7,838 nt of DNA from Methanocorpusculum sp. (lineage in GTDB: Archaea; Halobacteriota; Methanomicrobia; Methanomicrobiales; Methanocorpusculaceae). The stretch covers positions 1 through 7,838 of the forward strand of contig DALTWQ010000061.1 of the NCBI GenBank assembly GCA_029987025.1, given 5' to 3'. A model generated the notes under the pieces. The model saw only the letters and a list, made by a program, of their open reading frames with translations. It was not told the origin of the DNA and ran no database searches. The position numbers and the translations under genes are program-made. This document shows, one piece after another, positions 6,651 to 7,838 of this stretch (positions are counted from its first letter, which is position 1; the number at the start of each line of letters is the position of its first letter).

Positions 6651-6654
6651 AAAA

Positions 6655-6725
6655 TGCGATAACCGGGGATCGAACCCGGATTAGAAGCTTGGGAAGCTCC
6701 TGTCATGCCATTAGACCATTACCGC
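6655..6725 (-). tRNA. tRNA-Gly (CCC)
   Basis: All arms fold. The acceptor is GCGGTAA with TTATCGC (one G-T pair), and the anticodon stem is GGAGC with GCTTC around the loop TTCCCAA, giving anticodon CCC at 6693-6691 for the glycine codon GGG. The T-arm is CCGGG-TTCGATC-CCCGG. The discriminator base is A at 6655, no CCA is encoded and there is no intron. The following four bases lead straight into the ATG of the threonylcarbamoyl-AMP synthase gene, so the tRNA and the mRNA must share a transcript or very tightly placed signals. Confidence 0.96.
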
Positions 6726-6734
6726 GTGCCATAA

Positions 6735-6756
6735 ATTATTCGCTTTCCCGAATAAT
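6735..6756. repeat. 8-bp inverted repeat in the tRNA-Gly promoter region
   Basis: ATTATTCG (6735-6742) and CGAATAAT (6749-6756) are perfect inverted copies separated by six bases. The dyad lies just upstream of tRNA-Gly and covers the predicted TATA box and start-site area. It could be an operator or, as RNA, a hairpin ending the upstream gene's transcript; it may also be chance in AT-rich DNA. Confidence 0.4.
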
Positions 6757-6758
6757 AG
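6750..6758 (-). promoter_or_regulatory. TATA-like box for tRNA-Gly/tsaC/copA
   Basis: The minus strand reads CTATTATTC. Its centre is about 29 bases upstream of the tRNA-Gly 5' end (6725), so transcription would begin only a few bases before the tRNA, as is usual in archaea. It is the only plausible promoter between the PEBP-like gene and tRNA-Gly and would also serve tsaC and copA. Confidence 0.45.
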
Positions 6759-6779
6759 GCATTTCGATTAATGAAATAA

Positions 6780-7238
6780 TCAGCCCTGATAGAAGAATTC
6801 AGTACTTCCGTAGGCAACTGTTTTTCCGTCGCGCAGTGCTTCAATGACCTCATCCATATTTGCATTCGGAGATACCGCAAGTCCTTCGTTTCTGCCGAAC
6901 ACCTGGAAGAGAAGTTTGTCGCGCACACCAAGTCCGGGTGAGGGACCGTGCCAGCCGTGTTCGCCGAAATCATTTAAGCCCTGTACTGCAGGGAACGGGA
7001 ACTTCGGATAAGATTCCTGATCATATCCCGGCGGCACATATCCTACTGAAGGTATATTCCAGATGGTCCAGATGCATTTCATAGGTTCGTTTCCTGATTT
7101 GTTCTGAACAACCAGACAGACATACTCTATATCTTTATTCACGTTTCCAAGAGAGATGCGCGGGGAGATGTTTCCGCCGGAAAACGTGCTTGAGGTGGTA
7201 AGACCGGATGCACCAAGGTCAATTGTTATTGTGTCCAT
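6780..7238 (-). CDS. YbhB/YbcL-like (PEBP/Raf-kinase-inhibitor family) protein, divergent
   Basis: This 152-residue protein matches the YbhB/PEBP fold family in SGGNISPRISL (20-30), the WTIWNIPSVG segment (57-66), VQGLNDFGEHGWHGPSPGLG (85-104) and LLFQVFG (109-115). Known family members bind phospholipids or other small anionic ligands, but the role of archaeal members is unknown. The ligand-pocket marks are changed. The usual DPD after the central strand is QNKSG (45-49), the His of the HW pair is Ile (56-57), and the His after GPxPPxG is Arg/Asp (GPSPGLGVRDK, 98-108). No signal peptide is present, so it is probably cytoplasmic. A TATA-like box 24 bases upstream of the ATG supports a leaderless transcript and this start. 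Fold assignment is good; typical PEBP ligand binding is doubtful. Confidence 0.82.
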   Translation of the reverse strand: MDTITIDLGASGLTTSSTFSGGNISPRISLGNVNKDIEYVCLVVQNKSGNEPMKCIWTIWNIPSVGYVPPGYDQESYPKFPFPAVQGLNDFGEHGWHGPSPGLGVRDKLLFQVFGRNEGLAVSPNANMDEVIEALRDGKTVAYGSTEFFYQG

Positions 7239-7255
7239 ACAGATTAATGATACAG

Positions 7256-7266
7256 GATATTATAAA
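7256..7266 (-). promoter_or_regulatory. TATA box of the PEBP-like gene, leaderless spacing
   Basis: The minus strand reads TTTATAATATC, centred about 23 bases before the ATG at 7238, which places the transcription start on or next to the start codon. It is the best TATA match among the protein genes here. A small dyad CACATTGTG lies just upstream (about 7273-7281). Confidence 0.55.
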
Positions 7267-7291
7267 TCAGTTCACATTGTGTACATTTTCT

Positions 7292-7729
7292 TTATGCCCA
7301 GCGCCTGAAAAGAACCAGTTCTGCATCCAGACCGTTTTCGCCGTATTCAGAGACGAGCAGATGATGCTCATCAGCTGCAATGCCGTAACAGCGGCCGGTG
7401 TTTCCTTTCGGAAGCTGGTTTCCGAGATAGATTTTATTGTCATGTAAGAAAGTGGTCTTTTGTCCGCCGGGAAGAGTGTATTCCATATTAACAAAAGAAC
7501 CGCGCAGTGCATACAGTTCAGTTACAATACCCATATCCGGGATATGCAGGGCATTGAATGCAGCGATGAGTTTCTGTTTAAACAAAGAGTATTCTTCCGG
7601 ATTTTTTCTGCAGAGAGCTGCAGCCATGCATTCCTCACCAAACGGTTTTCCGCAGGATTTGATGCAGCCGGAACACTGCGCGCGAAAATCACATGAAGCA
7701 CAATCTGCTCCGCAATATGATAAAGACAT
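7292..7729 (-). CDS. DUF3795-type cysteine-rich protein
   Basis: This 145-residue protein of unknown function opens with a dense cysteine cluster: Cys6, Cys10, Cys13, Cys19, Cys22, Cys26, Cys34 and Cys40, in the pattern YCGADCxxCxxxxxCxGCxxxC. This resembles the metal-binding N-terminus of DUF3795 proteins, common in anaerobic archaea and bacteria. The cysteines could hold zinc or an iron-sulfur cluster; the sequence alone does not decide. The rest is a small alpha/beta domain with FKQKLIAAFNALHIPDMG (50-67), LYALRGSFVNMEYTLPGG (72-89) and GRCYGIAADEHHLLVSEYG (112-130). No signal peptide or membrane segment is seen. ATG 7729 is placed by the immediate start of the cysteine motif and by an upstream TATA-like box at leaderless distance. 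The next gene starts 53 bases downstream with its own promoter, so the two are probably separate units. Confidence 0.8.
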   Translation of the reverse strand: MSLSYCGADCASCDFRAQCSGCIKSCGKPFGEECMAAALCRKNPEEYSLFKQKLIAAFNALHIPDMGIVTELYALRGSFVNMEYTLPGGQKTTFLHDNKIYLGNQLPKGNTGRCYGIAADEHHLLVSEYGENGLDAELVLFRRWA

Positions 7730-7752
7730 ATTTAATCATTGAATTCTGAAAT

Positions 7753-7760
7753 GAATAAAA
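7753..7760 (-). promoter_or_regulatory. TATA-like box of the DUF3795 gene
   Basis: The minus strand reads TTTTATTC, centred about 27 bases before the ATG at 7729, consistent with a leaderless transcript. A second candidate, GGTATTTTATTTC (7766-7778), would give a leader of about 17 bases. An 8-base palindrome CCTATAGG lies at 7778-7785. From 7786 to the window end I see no supported gene. Confidence 0.4.
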
Positions 7761-7838
7761 CTGCTGAAATAAAATACCCTATAGGAAAACCTAAAACAAA
7801 CAATCAACACAAAAAGGAAGGGGAAGCAGCGCTTACTA

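Noticed and set aside
7786..7838. Tail of an upstream gene ending near the right edge (TAG TAA on the minus strand at 7838-7833)
   Set aside because: Too little sequence remains to show a coding frame; stop triplets alone are not evidence.
1..7838. CRISPR array, defence system or other undescribed multi-gene system
   Set aside because: No regularly spaced repeats, nucleases, toxin-antitoxin pairs, transposases or phage proteins are visible; the genes are mainly core metabolic, replication and tRNA functions.

Overview
The window looks like a chromosomal piece of a hydrogenotrophic methanogenic archaeon. The best single marker is a complete methenyltetrahydromethanopterin cyclohydrolase (Mch), an enzyme of methanogenesis. 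An archaeal Orc1/Cdc6 initiator, archaeal TATA-type promoters at leaderless distance from start codons, and tRNA genes without an encoded CCA agree with this. From the protein sequences and moderate GC I would guess Methanomicrobiales, possibly Methanocorpusculum; that is recollection of family style, not a search result. Every gene I can support lies on the minus strand, so transcription runs from high to low coordinates.

In transcription order: a DUF3795-type cysteine-rich protein (7729-7292); a degenerate YbhB/PEBP-like protein (7238-6780); tRNA-Gly(CCC) (6725-6655), directly abutting a short TsaC/Sua5 threonylcarbamoyl-AMP synthase (6650-6045); a CopA-type Cu(I) ATPase that overlaps the sua5 stop by one base and carries metal-binding domains at both ends (6045-3613); an uncharacterised zinc-ribbon protein (3558-3043); an Orc1/Cdc6 protein starting one base after it (3041-1890); mch (1829-885); a YdeI/OmdA-like protein (819-256); and a tRNA-Val locus at the left edge. 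At that locus a decayed tRNA-Val copy (175-75), interrupted by a 51-bp two-hairpin insertion, precedes a tRNA-Val(UAC) gene cut off by the window edge (55-1).

The tRNA-Gly, sua5 and copA genes are packed tightly enough to share a transcript, linking a tRNA, the first enzyme of the tRNA t6A modification and copper export. The zinc-ribbon and orc genes form a second tightly coupled pair. mch has its own strong Shine-Dalgarno site, while the ydeI-like, PEBP-like and DUF3795 genes look leaderless, with AT-rich TATA-like boxes about 25 bases upstream of their ATGs. Positions 7761-7838 show no supported gene. Most of the window is ordinary core genome. The items most worth a second look are the broken tRNA-Val with its hairpin insertion, a possible internal start giving a free CopZ-like copper chaperone from the 3' end of copA, the tRNA-Gly/sua5 junction, and the zinc-ribbon/orc pair.
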